This document shows positions 1 to 11,909 of a stretch of 37,183 nt of DNA, in pieces. The notes beneath the pieces are model-generated. The model made no database searches. It was not told the origin of the DNA and saw nothing but the letters and a program-made list of their open reading frames with translations. A program made the translations under genes and the position numbers. Origin of the DNA: Ignavibacteria bacterium GWF2_33_9. Lineage in GTDB: Bacteria; Bacteroidota; Ignavibacteria; Kapaibacteriales; UBA2268. The stretch is taken from assembly GCA_001804565.1 (NCBI GenBank), contig MHAC01000016.1, positions 1 to 37,183 on the forward strand. Direction: 5' to 3'. The first letter of the stretch is position 1; each line of letters opens with the position of its first letter.

Positions 1-519
1 AATATTTCTTTGAACAATAATTATAATAAAGAATTTAAATATCTATATAAGATAATTGATATAGAAAGAGGTCAAATATATATCTTAGGTTCAAGTTCAA
101 ATAAAAATTTTAAAGTTCCGAAATACTTTATCAAACCTAGTAGAAAATTAAGATTACAAGTTGAAGTATCAAATCAGGATACAATTTTTAATCTTTTTTC
201 TAATAATTTTTTTTATATTCTTAACGATTTAGTAGTTAACCAATCACAGAACAATATTAATTCAAACAACACAAATAATATTTTGATATATCCAATTCCA
301 TTTAAGAATTATGTTACCTTAAATATTGGAAATTTTACAAATATTTCTAAATTTCAAATTTATGATTTATTAGGAAATGAAGTTTTATCTTATAAAGTTA
401 TAGATTGTTCCTGTAAGTTATTTTCAATTAAAACTGATTTTTTGCGTTCTGGTTACTATCTATTTGTTGTTGATGATATAAACGGTGTTAAGTTTTCATT
501 TAATATTTTCAAACAGTAA
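1..519 (+). CDS. T9SS type A sorting domain-containing protein, 5'-truncated by window edge
   Basis: Frame is open to the window start (the listed start at 10 is TTG). The C-terminus has the por-secretion layout: 'ILIYPIPFKNYVTLNIGNF...FQIYDLLGNEVLSY...LRSGYYLFVVDDINGVKFSFNIFKQ'. Confidence 0.7.
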   Translation, partial: NISLNNNYNKEFKYLYKIIDIERGQIYILGSSSNKNFKVPKYFIKPSRKLRLQVEVSNQDTIFNLFSNNFFYILNDLVVNQSQNNINSNNTNNILIYPIPFKNYVTLNIGNFTNISKFQIYDLLGNEVLSYKVIDCSCKLFSIKTDFLRSGYYLFVVDDINGVKFSFNIFKQ

Positions 520-545
520 TTTTTTAAATTCATAAAGGTATTGGA

Positions 546-1034
546 ATGAAAAAATCGTTTTTGTTATTGTTGTTTTCATTGCTTTTTATGTCGTGTGGTG
601 AATATTCAGAGGAGCCATATTCATTCAAAGCTAATTTCTTAGGCACTTATTATGGTGATGTTAAACTACATATATCTGATTCGAATCATTATATGTACTT
701 TGGATATGAGAGCGGTAGATATGCTGTACTTAAAAATAATTCAAATTTGGAGTATCCTGATTTACCTCCAAGAACAATAATTTGTGATATTTATAAGCAT
801 GACACTACAAAATGGTTTAATCATATTCTCAGAGCATTAAGTCGTTATGAATATGATGAAATAACGAATTATTATTGGGATCATGATGATTTGAATAAAA
901 ACAAAGATACTGTGATACAAAGCATTACATTATATGAATGTGAAGAAGATTCAATAAGTATTATTATTTGCTATAAAGCAAAAAGTATGAGTTTTGGATA
1001 TATTTTTTACGGTGCAAAAGTAAAAGAAAAATAA
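546..1034 (+). CDS. Small predicted lipoprotein, unknown function
   Basis: Signal peptide with lipobox: MKKSFLLLLFSLLFMSCGEYSEE. Confidence 0.65.
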   Translation: MKKSFLLLLFSLLFMSCGEYSEEPYSFKANFLGTYYGDVKLHISDSNHYMYFGYESGRYAVLKNNSNLEYPDLPPRTIICDIYKHDTTKWFNHILRALSRYEYDEITNYYWDHDDLNKNKDTVIQSITLYECEEDSISIIICYKAKSMSFGYIFYGAKVKEK

Positions 1035-1159
1035 TTGATATAATTAATGTGAAAAAGCAGAATATTACATATAATTTTAAGACTTTGTCTAATAAGTATC
1101 AATAAACAATTTGCATTCGCTCATTATTAATGGGTACACTCAGTTCATACATCACTGGG

Positions 1160-1254
1160 TGTACCTTTTGATTTGAAAAAATGTCAACGCCCTGCCGCCG
1201 GGAGTATATTTTGTGAGAATTGTGGACGTGGTGCAGAAATTTGTGAAGATGTGA
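1160..1254 (+). pseudogene. Remnant of a T9SS C-terminal sorting domain
   Basis: The frame from 1183 reads VNALPPGVYFVRIVDVVQKFVKM*, matching the 'LPxGVYFVRIG..v.KFVK' end of T9SS type A domains. There is no start, and the upstream half (VPFDLK) is in another frame across an A6 run. Confidence 0.7.
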
Positions 1255-1345
1255 TGATAGTGAACGGAAAAGGGGACGAAGTCCCTGGCATTTCGACACT
1301 CAGGTAGAAATCTGGGCTATTTTGTATGTGACCTCTCCCTAAATC

Positions 1346-1363
1346 CCTCTCCTTAAAGAGAGG
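1346..1363. repeat. Inverted repeat in intergenic debris (CCTCTC...GAGAGG)
   Basis: Sequence CCTCTCCTTAAAGAGAGG; a near-direct repeat of CCTCTCCCTAAATCC lies just upstream. Confidence 0.5.
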
Positions 1364-1460
1364 AACTTTTATTTTATGTCATTCCGACTCGCAGGGTGAA
1401 ATCCAGAAATATAGCCCACGATTTTAATCATGGGAAAAGGAAAGCAACACACCCCCTCGC

Positions 1461-1478
1461 CCCCTCTTGTTTGAGGGG
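1461..1478. repeat. Inverted repeat in intergenic debris (CCCCTC...GAGGGG)
   Basis: CCCCTC TTGTTT GAGGGG, in a C-rich stretch atypical of the surrounding AT-rich DNA. Confidence 0.5.
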
Positions 1479-1588
1479 AAAAGAAATCACGAAGTGGTTC
1501 AATAAATAATCAGTTCAAAATAAAAGGAAATTTGTAATTTTGTGAATATTTTTGACTTTGATTTATTCAATTAAAAATAAGGATTTAA

Positions 1589-2086
1589 ATGAAAACAAAT
1601 AATCCCTTGCAAATATGCCTTTGGTTCGATAATCAGGCAGAAGAAGCAGTTAACTTTTACTCTTCTCTTTTTCCGAATTCGAAAATTGGAAAAATTGCTC
1701 GTTACACTTCCGAAGGAAAGGAAATTCACGGACAGGACGAAGGTAAAGTAATGACAATAGATTTCGAATTGAACGGAATGAAGTTCATTGCTCTAAATGG
1801 TGGTCCAATATTCAAATTCAATGAGTCAATGTCCATTTGTGTGATGTGCGATACTCAGGAGGAAATTGACTATTACTGGTCTGAGCTTACTAAAGAAGGT
1901 GCTGAAAGTTATTGCGGCTGGTTGAAGGATAAATTCGGAGTATCCTGGCAGATTGCTCCAAATGTATTGAGCAATATGCTTTCTGATGAGAATCCGAGGA
2001 AAGTTCAAACAGTTACAGCTGCTTTTATGCAGGTTCGTAAGTTTGTCATTGCAGATTTATGGACGGCATTTAATTCAGTGAAATAG
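1589..2086 (+). CDS. VOC family protein, PhnB-like (3-demethylubiquinone-9 3-methyltransferase-type fold)
   Basis: 'ICLWFDNQAEEAVNFYSSLFPNSKIGKIARYT...VMTIDFELNGMKFIALNGGP...YCGWLKDKFGVSWQIAP' is typical of PhnB-like proteins. Confidence 0.85.
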   Translation: MKTNNPLQICLWFDNQAEEAVNFYSSLFPNSKIGKIARYTSEGKEIHGQDEGKVMTIDFELNGMKFIALNGGPIFKFNESMSICVMCDTQEEIDYYWSELTKEGAESYCGWLKDKFGVSWQIAPNVLSNMLSDENPRKVQTVTAAFMQVRKFVIADLWTAFNSVK

Positions 2087-2144
2087 TTTTCAAACTATGT
2101 ATTACTAAGGAATCTCAACAATTCACCAAATTTATATATCAAAA

Positions 2145-2163
2145 AAGGGGCTCATTGCCCCTT
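2145..2163 (-). terminator. Intrinsic terminator of katG (possibly bidirectional)
   Basis: AAGGGGC TCATT GCCCCTT. On the minus strand the stem is followed by TTTTTT. Confidence 0.75.
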
Positions 2164-2185
2164 CTCTAATATTGTACATCCTATT

Positions 2186-4399
<2,214 letters not shown>

Positions 4400-4403
4400 T
4401 TAT

Positions 4404-4427
4404 TTTTATATAAAATTTTATATAAAA
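4404..4427. promoter_or_regulatory. Doubled 12-bp palindrome upstream of katG, candidate operator
   Basis: TTTTATATAAAA occurs twice back-to-back, 44-67 bp upstream of the katG start codon. Confidence 0.4.
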
Positions 4428-4708
4428 GAATCTTAAATTGTTATTAATTTTAGAGAAATTAACATACTTGTTATTACGAATTAATACAATATTATTGAAT
4501 TAATATACACATCTATTTTAAAATGTACTAATTAGTGAAGATACCTAAAATTATTTTTATTTACTAATCGTAATTCATTCATACAATTAATATTTTGTGC
4601 GTTCCTACAAATAAGTATTAGTAAGTATTAAATAAATAAGCATGCAAAAGAAAAACATAATTAAGAATAAGACCCGTGCAATTCCTCAAAATGCGTAATT
4701 TTGTTATT

Positions 4709-5962
4709 ATGAAAATTCCACAAATCAATATAAATGATTATAATTATTATCTCCCATCTGAACGAATTGCACAATTTCCACTTCAGGAGCGGGATAACAG
4801 TAAATTGCTCTTTGCAGATTGCAGTTCCAAGAGTATTGAGCATTACTATTTTCGTGATATTCCGGGAATAATTCCTTCGGAATCGCTTCTGATAAGGAAT
4901 GATACCAAAGTATTTCCTGCCAGGCTTTACGTGCTGAAGCCAACAGGCGGGAATGTGGAAATATTGATTGAATCTCCTGTTTCGCACTTGGAACCACAAA
5001 TTGCACTGAAAGAACAAGGTCCGCAAAGCTGGCTTTGTACAGTACGGGGTAAGCATTTGCATGAGGGACTGGATTTGCGGGGTGATTTTTTTTCAGATAA
5101 ATACGGCAAGCTCATTCTCAATGCAAAAATCCTGGAAGTAAAGGAAGGCAAGCGTGTAATAGAATTTACTTGGGAACCGGGGAATCTTGCTTTCGCTGAT
5201 TTTTTAGATATAATAGGGAAAGTGCCACTGCCGCCATATATTCACAGGGTTGCATTAGAATCGGATACAAATACATATCAAACTGTGTTTGCTAAAGTGG
5301 AAGGTTCAATTGCTGCCCCAACAGCAGGTTTGCACTTTACTCCCAATGTTGCTGAAAATCTTGCTGAAAAAGGTATTCAAACGATTGATATAACGCTGCA
5401 TGTGGGGTCGGGTACATTTGCACCAATGAAAAGCGATAATGTGGAAGGACATTCCATGCACTACGAGCAATTTTCCGTAAATTTAGCTAAACTCGAAATA
5501 CTGCATAAGTATTTGAATGATAACAAATTATCTGAAATAAAAAGAAGGATAATTAGCACAGGAACGACTACTACACGAACGCTTGAAACATTGTACTGGC
5601 TAGGGATGAAGGTTCATCTGGGTAAAACAAAAAATCTGAATGATTTCCGGCAGTGGGATTGGGCAGAACTTAATGATGAAAACTTACTCAACCCGGCTGA
5701 TGCAATAGAGGAATTTGCTAATTATTTACATAAGTTAAATATTAAAAATTTCCAGGGAGAAACAAGTATGTTCATTGTTCCGGGATATGATTTTAAGATT
5801 ATTAATGGATTAATCACAAACTTTCACCTGCCGAAGAGCACTCTGCTGCTTCTGATTGCATCATTTGCAGGAAGTGATTTCTATAAAAAAATATATACAT
5901 CCGCACTGGAAAATGATTACAGATTTCTAAGTTATGGCGATAGTTCCATATTATTCAGATGA
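4709..5962 (+). CDS. queA: S-adenosylmethionine:tRNA ribosyltransferase-isomerase
   Basis: QueA motifs 'YYLPSERIAQFPLQERDNSKLL', 'IIPSESLLIRNDTKVFPARL', 'GSIAAPTAGLHFT', 'LHVGSGTFAPMK', 'TNFHLPKSTLLLLIASFAG'. The listed ORF starts at GTG 4676; ATG 4709 looks better. Confidence 0.95.
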   Translation: MKIPQININDYNYYLPSERIAQFPLQERDNSKLLFADCSSKSIEHYYFRDIPGIIPSESLLIRNDTKVFPARLYVLKPTGGNVEILIESPVSHLEPQIALKEQGPQSWLCTVRGKHLHEGLDLRGDFFSDKYGKLILNAKILEVKEGKRVIEFTWEPGNLAFADFLDIIGKVPLPPYIHRVALESDTNTYQTVFAKVEGSIAAPTAGLHFTPNVAENLAEKGIQTIDITLHVGSGTFAPMKSDNVEGHSMHYEQFSVNLAKLEILHKYLNDNKLSEIKRRIISTGTTTTRTLETLYWLGMKVHLGKTKNLNDFRQWDWAELNDENLLNPADAIEEFANYLHKLNIKNFQGETSMFIVPGYDFKIINGLITNFHLPKSTLLLLIASFAGSDFYKKIYTSALENDYRFLSYGDSSILFR

Positions 5963-6041
5963 TAGAAAAGGAATAAATATTAAATATCTCTTGTAGTTAA
6001 TTTGTTTATCCCTTTTCTCGTTAATTCAATTATTTTCTTAC

Positions 6042-7226
6042 TTAATTTATAATTTCACTAAATATAATTTGTGAATAGAGATTAGAAATCGTCTTGTAAT
6101 ATTCTAATTCATTTATTAGAATATTATCTAATATCTCATAATATAATTGATTGTCTAAATAATACTGTGTTAATGAGATATGTCCAAGTTTGTATGATTT
6201 TTCATTTAATTCGAGTTGCGAAAAATCAATTAATTCTTTTTGTTCGTCCATCGATTTTTTCAATTCAATAGATTTTTCGAAGAGTATTTTCTTTTTAATA
6301 GATAATCCTGACAAATAGGATTGTTTGTTTAAATTAATGAAATTAATATCACTCAATGCCTTAGGAACTTTGTTTGAGTTTTCAAAAAGAGGGATTGACA
6401 TCTGAAGTTGAATTCCTCTATATTCAAATTCAGGTTCATTTTCATAGCGATAACCTATATCAAAATTCGGCAGCCAACCACTTTTGGCCAAACTTAATTT
6501 TTTATCAAATAATTTCTCTTCATAGATTAATGTATTTAAATAATTATCTAAATCTTTAATTTTGAGAAATAATGAATCGAAGTTAGAAATAAGTTCAACT
6601 TGGAAATATTCGTTTAGATTTATTTCAAATGATTCGCCTCCATTTAAATTTATCAATTCGAATTTGAAAGAGCGTAAATTTAATTTCGCAATATTTAACT
6701 TGGTTTTATCAACCGAATAAGAAGATTTTACCTTATTTAATTCTAAAATACCAACATCTCCTGCATCAAATCTTGTTTGAATTGTATTTAACATATTTTC
6801 AGAAGAAATACTCCTTTGTTCTAACTCTGCCACCAGTTTAGTTTGATAAATATAGTTCATCAAAATATCCTGTGCATTTTCAAAAACTTGGAGCATTAAT
6901 TCTTTGAATTTATTTTCATAATATTTTATTTGGTAAGAAGCTATATCAGATTTTAGAAAATAAATACTAGGGAATTCAAATGGTTGAGAAATTGTTAATT
7001 CTTGTTTATTACCGGGAATGAGACCAATTCCAGATAAATATGAATATTCAATAGATGGATTTTGGGGTAATAAACCGGTTTTGCTTTCAAATTTAATTGA
7101 GTTTAATTGCTCTCTGTAAGCTTTAATTTCCAGATTATTTTTAATAATATTTCTCAGAATATCATTATAAGATTGAGAGAAGGCAATATTAAATGAAATT
7201 AGAATTAAAAATATATATTTGATCAT
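6042..7226 (-). CDS. TolC-family outer membrane efflux protein of metal-type RND operon
   Basis: Signal peptide and coiled-coil OEP architecture; overlaps the end of the RND pump gene by 4 bp. Confidence 0.85.
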   Translation of the reverse strand: MIKYIFLILISFNIAFSQSYNDILRNIIKNNLEIKAYREQLNSIKFESKTGLLPQNPSIEYSYLSGIGLIPGNKQELTISQPFEFPSIYFLKSDIASYQIKYYENKFKELMLQVFENAQDILMNYIYQTKLVAELEQRSISSENMLNTIQTRFDAGDVGILELNKVKSSYSVDKTKLNIAKLNLRSFKFELINLNGGESFEINLNEYFQVELISNFDSLFLKIKDLDNYLNTLIYEEKLFDKKLSLAKSGWLPNFDIGYRYENEPEFEYRGIQLQMSIPLFENSNKVPKALSDINFINLNKQSYLSGLSIKKKILFEKSIELKKSMDEQKELIDFSQLELNEKSYKLGHISLTQYYLDNQLYYEILDNILINELEYYKTISNLYSQIIFSEIIN

Positions 7227-10200
7227 GATATTTTCCTATTTAATATTCTACTTTTTTGAGTAATATAATATACAATTGGTAGTACGATTAAGTTCAAAAA
7301 TGTGGAACTAAACAGTCCTCCAAGGATAACTTCAGCCATCGGACTTTGAATCTCATTTCCGGGCTTATCACCTGCCAGAACTAATGGAACCAACGCTAAT
7401 GCAGCAGTGAGAGCAGTCATCAATACGGGATTTAGTCTATCCAAAGAGCCTTGAATAATTGCATCTTTTAATGCTAATCCATCGTCTATGAGTTTGTCAT
7501 AGCGTGAAACCATTAAAATACCATTTCTGGTAGCTATCCCAAAAAGAGTTATAAATCCAATTAAAGATGGTATGCTTATGATTGAGGATGAGAACCAAAT
7601 AATAATAATTCCACCAATCAAAGCTAATGGTAAATTTATTAAAATTACTCCAGCAGTAAGATAATTCTTGAATTCCTGATAGAGAATAAAGAAAATTAAA
7701 AGAATGGAAACAATTGAAACTAAGATTATAATTCTAGAAGCATTTTCCTCACTTTCGAATTGACCTCCATATTCCACATAATAATTATCAGGCAGCTCTA
7801 TTTTAGTATTAACTACCGATTTAATTTCGTTAACAGCACTCCGTACATCCCTATCTGCAACATTTGCAGAAATAATAATTCTTCTTTTTACATTTTCACG
7901 GTTTATTACATTAAGTCCTTTTGCAGAACGAATCTCGGCAATATCTCCTAATTTAATTATTTCTCCCTCTCTGGTATCTACCGGAACATTTTTCAAAGTT
8001 AGATAATCATCTCTATATTCTTTTTTTAACCTTAAGAGCAAATCGAAAGATTTTTCGTTTTCAAACACATTTCCAATAATTTCGCCTCCTAAAGCAGTAT
8101 TGATGATTTCATTAAAATGACCAAGAGAAATTCCATATCTGTTTAGAACTTCACGTTTAGGAATAATGTGAATTTGAGGTACCGACATGATTTGTTCAAC
8201 ACTCAGGTCTGCAACACCATCTATTTCAGAAATTTCAGTATTGATTTTGTTCGCAATTGAATACATCAAGTCCAGATTCGTGCCAAAAAGTTTAATAGCT
8301 ATGCTTGTTTTCACACCGGAAATAATATGATCTATTCTATGACTGATTGGTTGACCAATATTGAAAACGATGCCTGTTATTGATGATAATTTACTCCTCA
8401 CGTCTTTCAGAAATTCCTTTCTGGATCTGTTGGTTAATTTAAATGGGGTTTCAATTTCAGAGATACTGGAGCCGAAGGAATGTTCAGAAAGTTCTGCCCT
8501 TCCGGTTTTTCGGGCTGTAGAGATAACTTCCGGAATGGATAAGAGTGCTCTTTCTGTTTGAACGCCAATTTTATCAGATTCTTCTAGTGAAATACCGGGT
8601 GTAGTAGCAACATTAATTGTTAGCGAGCCTTCGTTGAAAACCGGTAGAAAATTTCTTCCGAGAAATTTAATTGAAATTAATGAACCTATTAATATTATTG
8701 CAACAGTAACGATAATTTTCTTTCGATGCGAAAATGATAAAGAGAGTACTTTCAAATAAACTTTCTTAAGAAAAGTGATTAAGAAATTATCGCTTTTTTG
8801 CCTGCCAAGTAGTTTTTTGTCGGTTAATAAATAACTGCATAATACGGGAGTAATCGTAATCGAAACAATTAATGAGGCAAATAATGAAATCACAAATGAA
8901 ACACCAAGAGGTTGCAGCATTCTGCCTTCCACACCACTAAGGAAGAATAATGGCAGAAAAGCAATAATAATAATGAACGTTGCTTTAATTATGGATGCCC
9001 TAATTTCCATTGATGCATCATAAACTACTTTGAAAGTGCTTTGTTTGAGTGAATCAGGTAAATAATAATTTTCTTTTAATCTCTTGAATACATTTTCCAC
9101 ATCAATAATTGCATCATCCACAAGAGAACCAATTGCTATGGCCATTCCGCCCAAACTCATAGTATTTATACTAAGTCCAAAGATTTTCATTATAATTATT
9201 GTAGTCAGTAATGAAAGTGGTATGGAGATAATAGAAATAATTGTTGTCCTAAAGCTCATTAAGAAAATGAATAGAATAATTATTACAAATATTGCACCTT
9301 CTAATAAAGCATTCTGGACATTGTCAATTGATGTGTTAATAAAATTGGCTTGATGAAAAGGTTCTGTCTTGAATTTAATATTTCCGGGTAAATTCTTTGA
9401 AAGATCTTGAATATTAGCAGTAATTTTTTTAGTTAAATCAATTGTGCTTACTCCTGATTGCTTTGTAACAGTAATTATAACTGCAGGTTTTTCATTATAC
9501 GATGCTTTGTTTAAGCTCTGAGCAGGCATGATTTGGACTTCTGCAATGTCCTTTAACCTAACAGGAAATCCATCAATCATTTTAATAACACTCAGGGCAA
9601 TTTCTTCGGGATTTGTAGTTCTCGATAGACCTCTTATGATATATTCATTTCCGAATTGATTGAAAAATCCTCCATTAGAATTTACATTCATATTTTTGCA
9701 AGCTTCAAGTATATCATCAACAGAAATTCCATAAGTTTGCATTTTCTGGGCATCAATTAATATCTGAAATTGCTTTTCATCACCGCCCATAACGGAAACT
9801 TGTGCAACTCCTCCCAAAGCAAGTAATCTTGGTTTCACATTCCAATCTGCAATTGTACGTAAATCCATTTGCGAAAGGGAATCCGATGTCATGGCAAATA
9901 CGAATATTTCTCCAAGCAAGGATGTTTGTGGTGCAAGTATTGGTGCAGATGTACCTTCGGGTAATTTACCGGAGATCTGCGATAATTTTTCGGTAACGAT
10001 CTGCCTGTCTCTGAATACATCTGTTCCCCAGTCAAATTCTACCCAAACAATAGAAAATCCCATTGTAGAATTTGATCTTACTCTACGCACACCCGGTGAA
10101 CCATTCATGACAGTTTCTATCTGAAAGGTTATCATTTTTTCAACTTCTTCTGGGGCCATACCTTGGGCTTCTGTCATTACTACAACGGTAGGTGCACTCA

Positions 10201-10327
10201 AATCAGGGAAAATATCTACGTCCATGTTTGAAGAAATTACTATACCGCTAATCATTACTATTATCCCGAAGATCAATACAGGAATTTTATTTGTTAATGA
10301 GAAATTTAAAATTTTATTTAGCATCAT
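7223..10327 (-). CDS. Efflux RND permease, CusA/CzcA (heavy-metal efflux) type
   Basis: 1034 aa with 12-TM RND layout. TM4 'AIGSLVDDAIIDVENVFKRLKEN'; TM10 'GIATRNGILMVSRYD'; 'RLNPVLMTALTAALALVPL'. Confidence 0.93.
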   Translation of the reverse strand: MMLNKILNFSLTNKIPVLIFGIIVMISGIVISSNMDVDIFPDLSAPTVVVMTEAQGMAPEEVEKMITFQIETVMNGSPGVRRVRSNSTMGFSIVWVEFDWGTDVFRDRQIVTEKLSQISGKLPEGTSAPILAPQTSLLGEIFVFAMTSDSLSQMDLRTIADWNVKPRLLALGGVAQVSVMGGDEKQFQILIDAQKMQTYGISVDDILEACKNMNVNSNGGFFNQFGNEYIIRGLSRTTNPEEIALSVIKMIDGFPVRLKDIAEVQIMPAQSLNKASYNEKPAVIITVTKQSGVSTIDLTKKITANIQDLSKNLPGNIKFKTEPFHQANFINTSIDNVQNALLEGAIFVIIILFIFLMSFRTTIISIISIPLSLLTTIIIMKIFGLSINTMSLGGMAIAIGSLVDDAIIDVENVFKRLKENYYLPDSLKQSTFKVVYDASMEIRASIIKATFIIIIAFLPLFFLSGVEGRMLQPLGVSFVISLFASLIVSITITPVLCSYLLTDKKLLGRQKSDNFLITFLKKVYLKVLSLSFSHRKKIIVTVAIILIGSLISIKFLGRNFLPVFNEGSLTINVATTPGISLEESDKIGVQTERALLSIPEVISTARKTGRAELSEHSFGSSISEIETPFKLTNRSRKEFLKDVRSKLSSITGIVFNIGQPISHRIDHIISGVKTSIAIKLFGTNLDLMYSIANKINTEISEIDGVADLSVEQIMSVPQIHIIPKREVLNRYGISLGHFNEIINTALGGEIIGNVFENEKSFDLLLRLKKEYRDDYLTLKNVPVDTREGEIIKLGDIAEIRSAKGLNVINRENVKRRIIISANVADRDVRSAVNEIKSVVNTKIELPDNYYVEYGGQFESEENASRIIILVSIVSILLIFFILYQEFKNYLTAGVILINLPLALIGGIIIIWFSSSIISIPSLIGFITLFGIATRNGILMVSRYDKLIDDGLALKDAIIQGSLDRLNPVLMTALTAALALVPLVLAGDKPGNEIQSPMAEVILGGLFSSTFLNLIVLPIVYYITQKSRILNRKIS

Positions 10328-10338
10328 TTTTCCCTATA

Positions 10339-11862
10339 TTAATGAACATGAGAGTGTGAAGGTAATTCTGAGTTTTTCGATGCAAGCATAACTTTATAAG
10401 TACCCTTGCTCACAATTACATCGTTAAGAGCAATACCGGATTCAATTTTATAGTTTACGCCGTCAAAGCCTGAAATTTCCACTTCTCTTTTTTCAAATAA
10501 TTCTCCATTTTTCTGAAGAAAGACATAAAAATGTCCTTGATCTTCCCAAATTGAGGATTTTGGTACAAGAAGTGAATTAGTATTAATTTTCCCTTTTAAA
10601 TATGCAGTTAAAATTGTATTTGGGGTTATTCCAAATTTATTTTCTATTTCAAAATACAAGCTTACATATGTGGATGCATTATAGACAGGTCCTCCGGTAA
10701 TTTTGGCTTTTAATTCCTGTAAATTATATACTTTATTTCCTATTTCGAAGTTAGCATTACTCACAAAAGCCAATTCCAAATATTCATCATTTGGAATGTC
10801 CACTCGAATAAATAATTTGTTATTATTAGTCAGAATTGCCAGGGGAGTGCCTGCTTCTACAAATTGACCTTCATTAACCAAAACTTTTTTTATAAATCCT
10901 GACTTAGGGGCATTGACAGATATTTTGCCCCCTTTTATCAATTGGGAGAGTTTATTATATTCAGCAGTTGACTTTTCCAATTCAGTTTTGGCATTTAGGT
11001 ATTCACTTTCTGAAACAATTTTTGATTCGTACAATTTTGAAATTCTATCAAAGTCTTTAATATTTTTATCCATATCAGATTTTGCATTTGCGAATTTGAC
11101 TTGAAAATTATCATCTCTTGTACTATTGGCTGAAATTTTGAAAAGCTGCTCACCTGCTTTTATTTTTTTGCCGGGTATAGTAGAATTTGAATTAATACTC
11201 AAAATTCCTGAAGCGGTAGAATTGATATATATCTCCTCTGATGTTGGCAATTCTGTTATTCCGGTTGCCTTATAGGATTCTGCAAAATGATGCAAGGTAA
11301 CTTTGGTGAGAGCAAAATCAATTTTCCATGCTTCTTCTTTCAAGAAGGTAATTCCATCTTCCGCAGGCAAAGTATGATGTTTTGCTTCTGATTCGGATGC
11401 AAAACATTGTTGTGAAGCCACTTTAATGGTATCGCTAAATTCTCCATTTTCATAAATAAAGGCAATATTTACAGCCCCAGATTTTTTCGGAGTATATGAG
11501 GCAAGAAAAATTCCGGCTCTAGCGATAGAATCAACATATATTTCTGAATTTAAATCGCCTGATAAAACAATCCTGAGAGCTCCTTTTGTAATTGCTTTGA
11601 AATCACTCAATTTTGTAAAATGTACCACAAATTCACTTTCTTTATTTATGATTAATGGAGTCATTTCAGCAAACAATTCATGAGCATCAGAAAATACTGT
11701 GAATTTGATATTTTCGAGGTCACCTGATCCATGCCCATGCCCTTCATGCTCCTGACCTGCATCGTCATTTCCATTTTCTGAATGGTCATGGGTTTCAAAA
11801 TCTGTTTTGGAGCATGCTGCAAATAATATTATAAACAAAACTAAACTAAAATATTTAGTCAT
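10339..11862 (-). CDS. RND periplasmic adaptor (MFP), CusB/CzcB-like lipoprotein with His-rich termini
   Basis: Lipobox 'LFAACSK'; His-rich 'HDHSENGNDDAGQEHEGHGHG'; lipoyl/barrel-sandwich segments; C-terminal 'SHSHVH'. Confidence 0.88.
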   Translation of the reverse strand: MTKYFSLVLFIILFAACSKTDFETHDHSENGNDDAGQEHEGHGHGSGDLENIKFTVFSDAHELFAEMTPLIINKESEFVVHFTKLSDFKAITKGALRIVLSGDLNSEIYVDSIARAGIFLASYTPKKSGAVNIAFIYENGEFSDTIKVASQQCFASESEAKHHTLPAEDGITFLKEEAWKIDFALTKVTLHHFAESYKATGITELPTSEEIYINSTASGILSINSNSTIPGKKIKAGEQLFKISANSTRDDNFQVKFANAKSDMDKNIKDFDRISKLYESKIVSESEYLNAKTELEKSTAEYNKLSQLIKGGKISVNAPKSGFIKKVLVNEGQFVEAGTPLAILTNNNKLFIRVDIPNDEYLELAFVSNANFEIGNKVYNLQELKAKITGGPVYNASTYVSLYFEIENKFGITPNTILTAYLKGKINTNSLLVPKSSIWEDQGHFYVFLQKNGELFEKREVEISGFDGVNYKIESGIALNDVIVSKGTYKVMLASKNSELPSHSHVH

Positions 11863-11909
11863 AATAATCCTTTTTAAATTAAATTAATGAAAAATTAAAA
11901 AATCTTAAA

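Noticed and set aside
1099-1299. 66-aa minus-strand ORF
   Set aside because: Antisense to a recognisable T9SS-domain remnant on the plus strand; no homology signal and lies in degraded sequence.
4661-5151. Three overlapping minus-strand ORFs across the queA 5' region
   Set aside because: queA is unmistakable on the plus strand; these are shadow ORFs with Cys/Trp/His-rich, non-protein-like composition.
8361-10124. Several plus-strand ORFs inside the metal-type RND pump gene
   Set aside because: Antisense shadows of a conserved, full-length RND gene.
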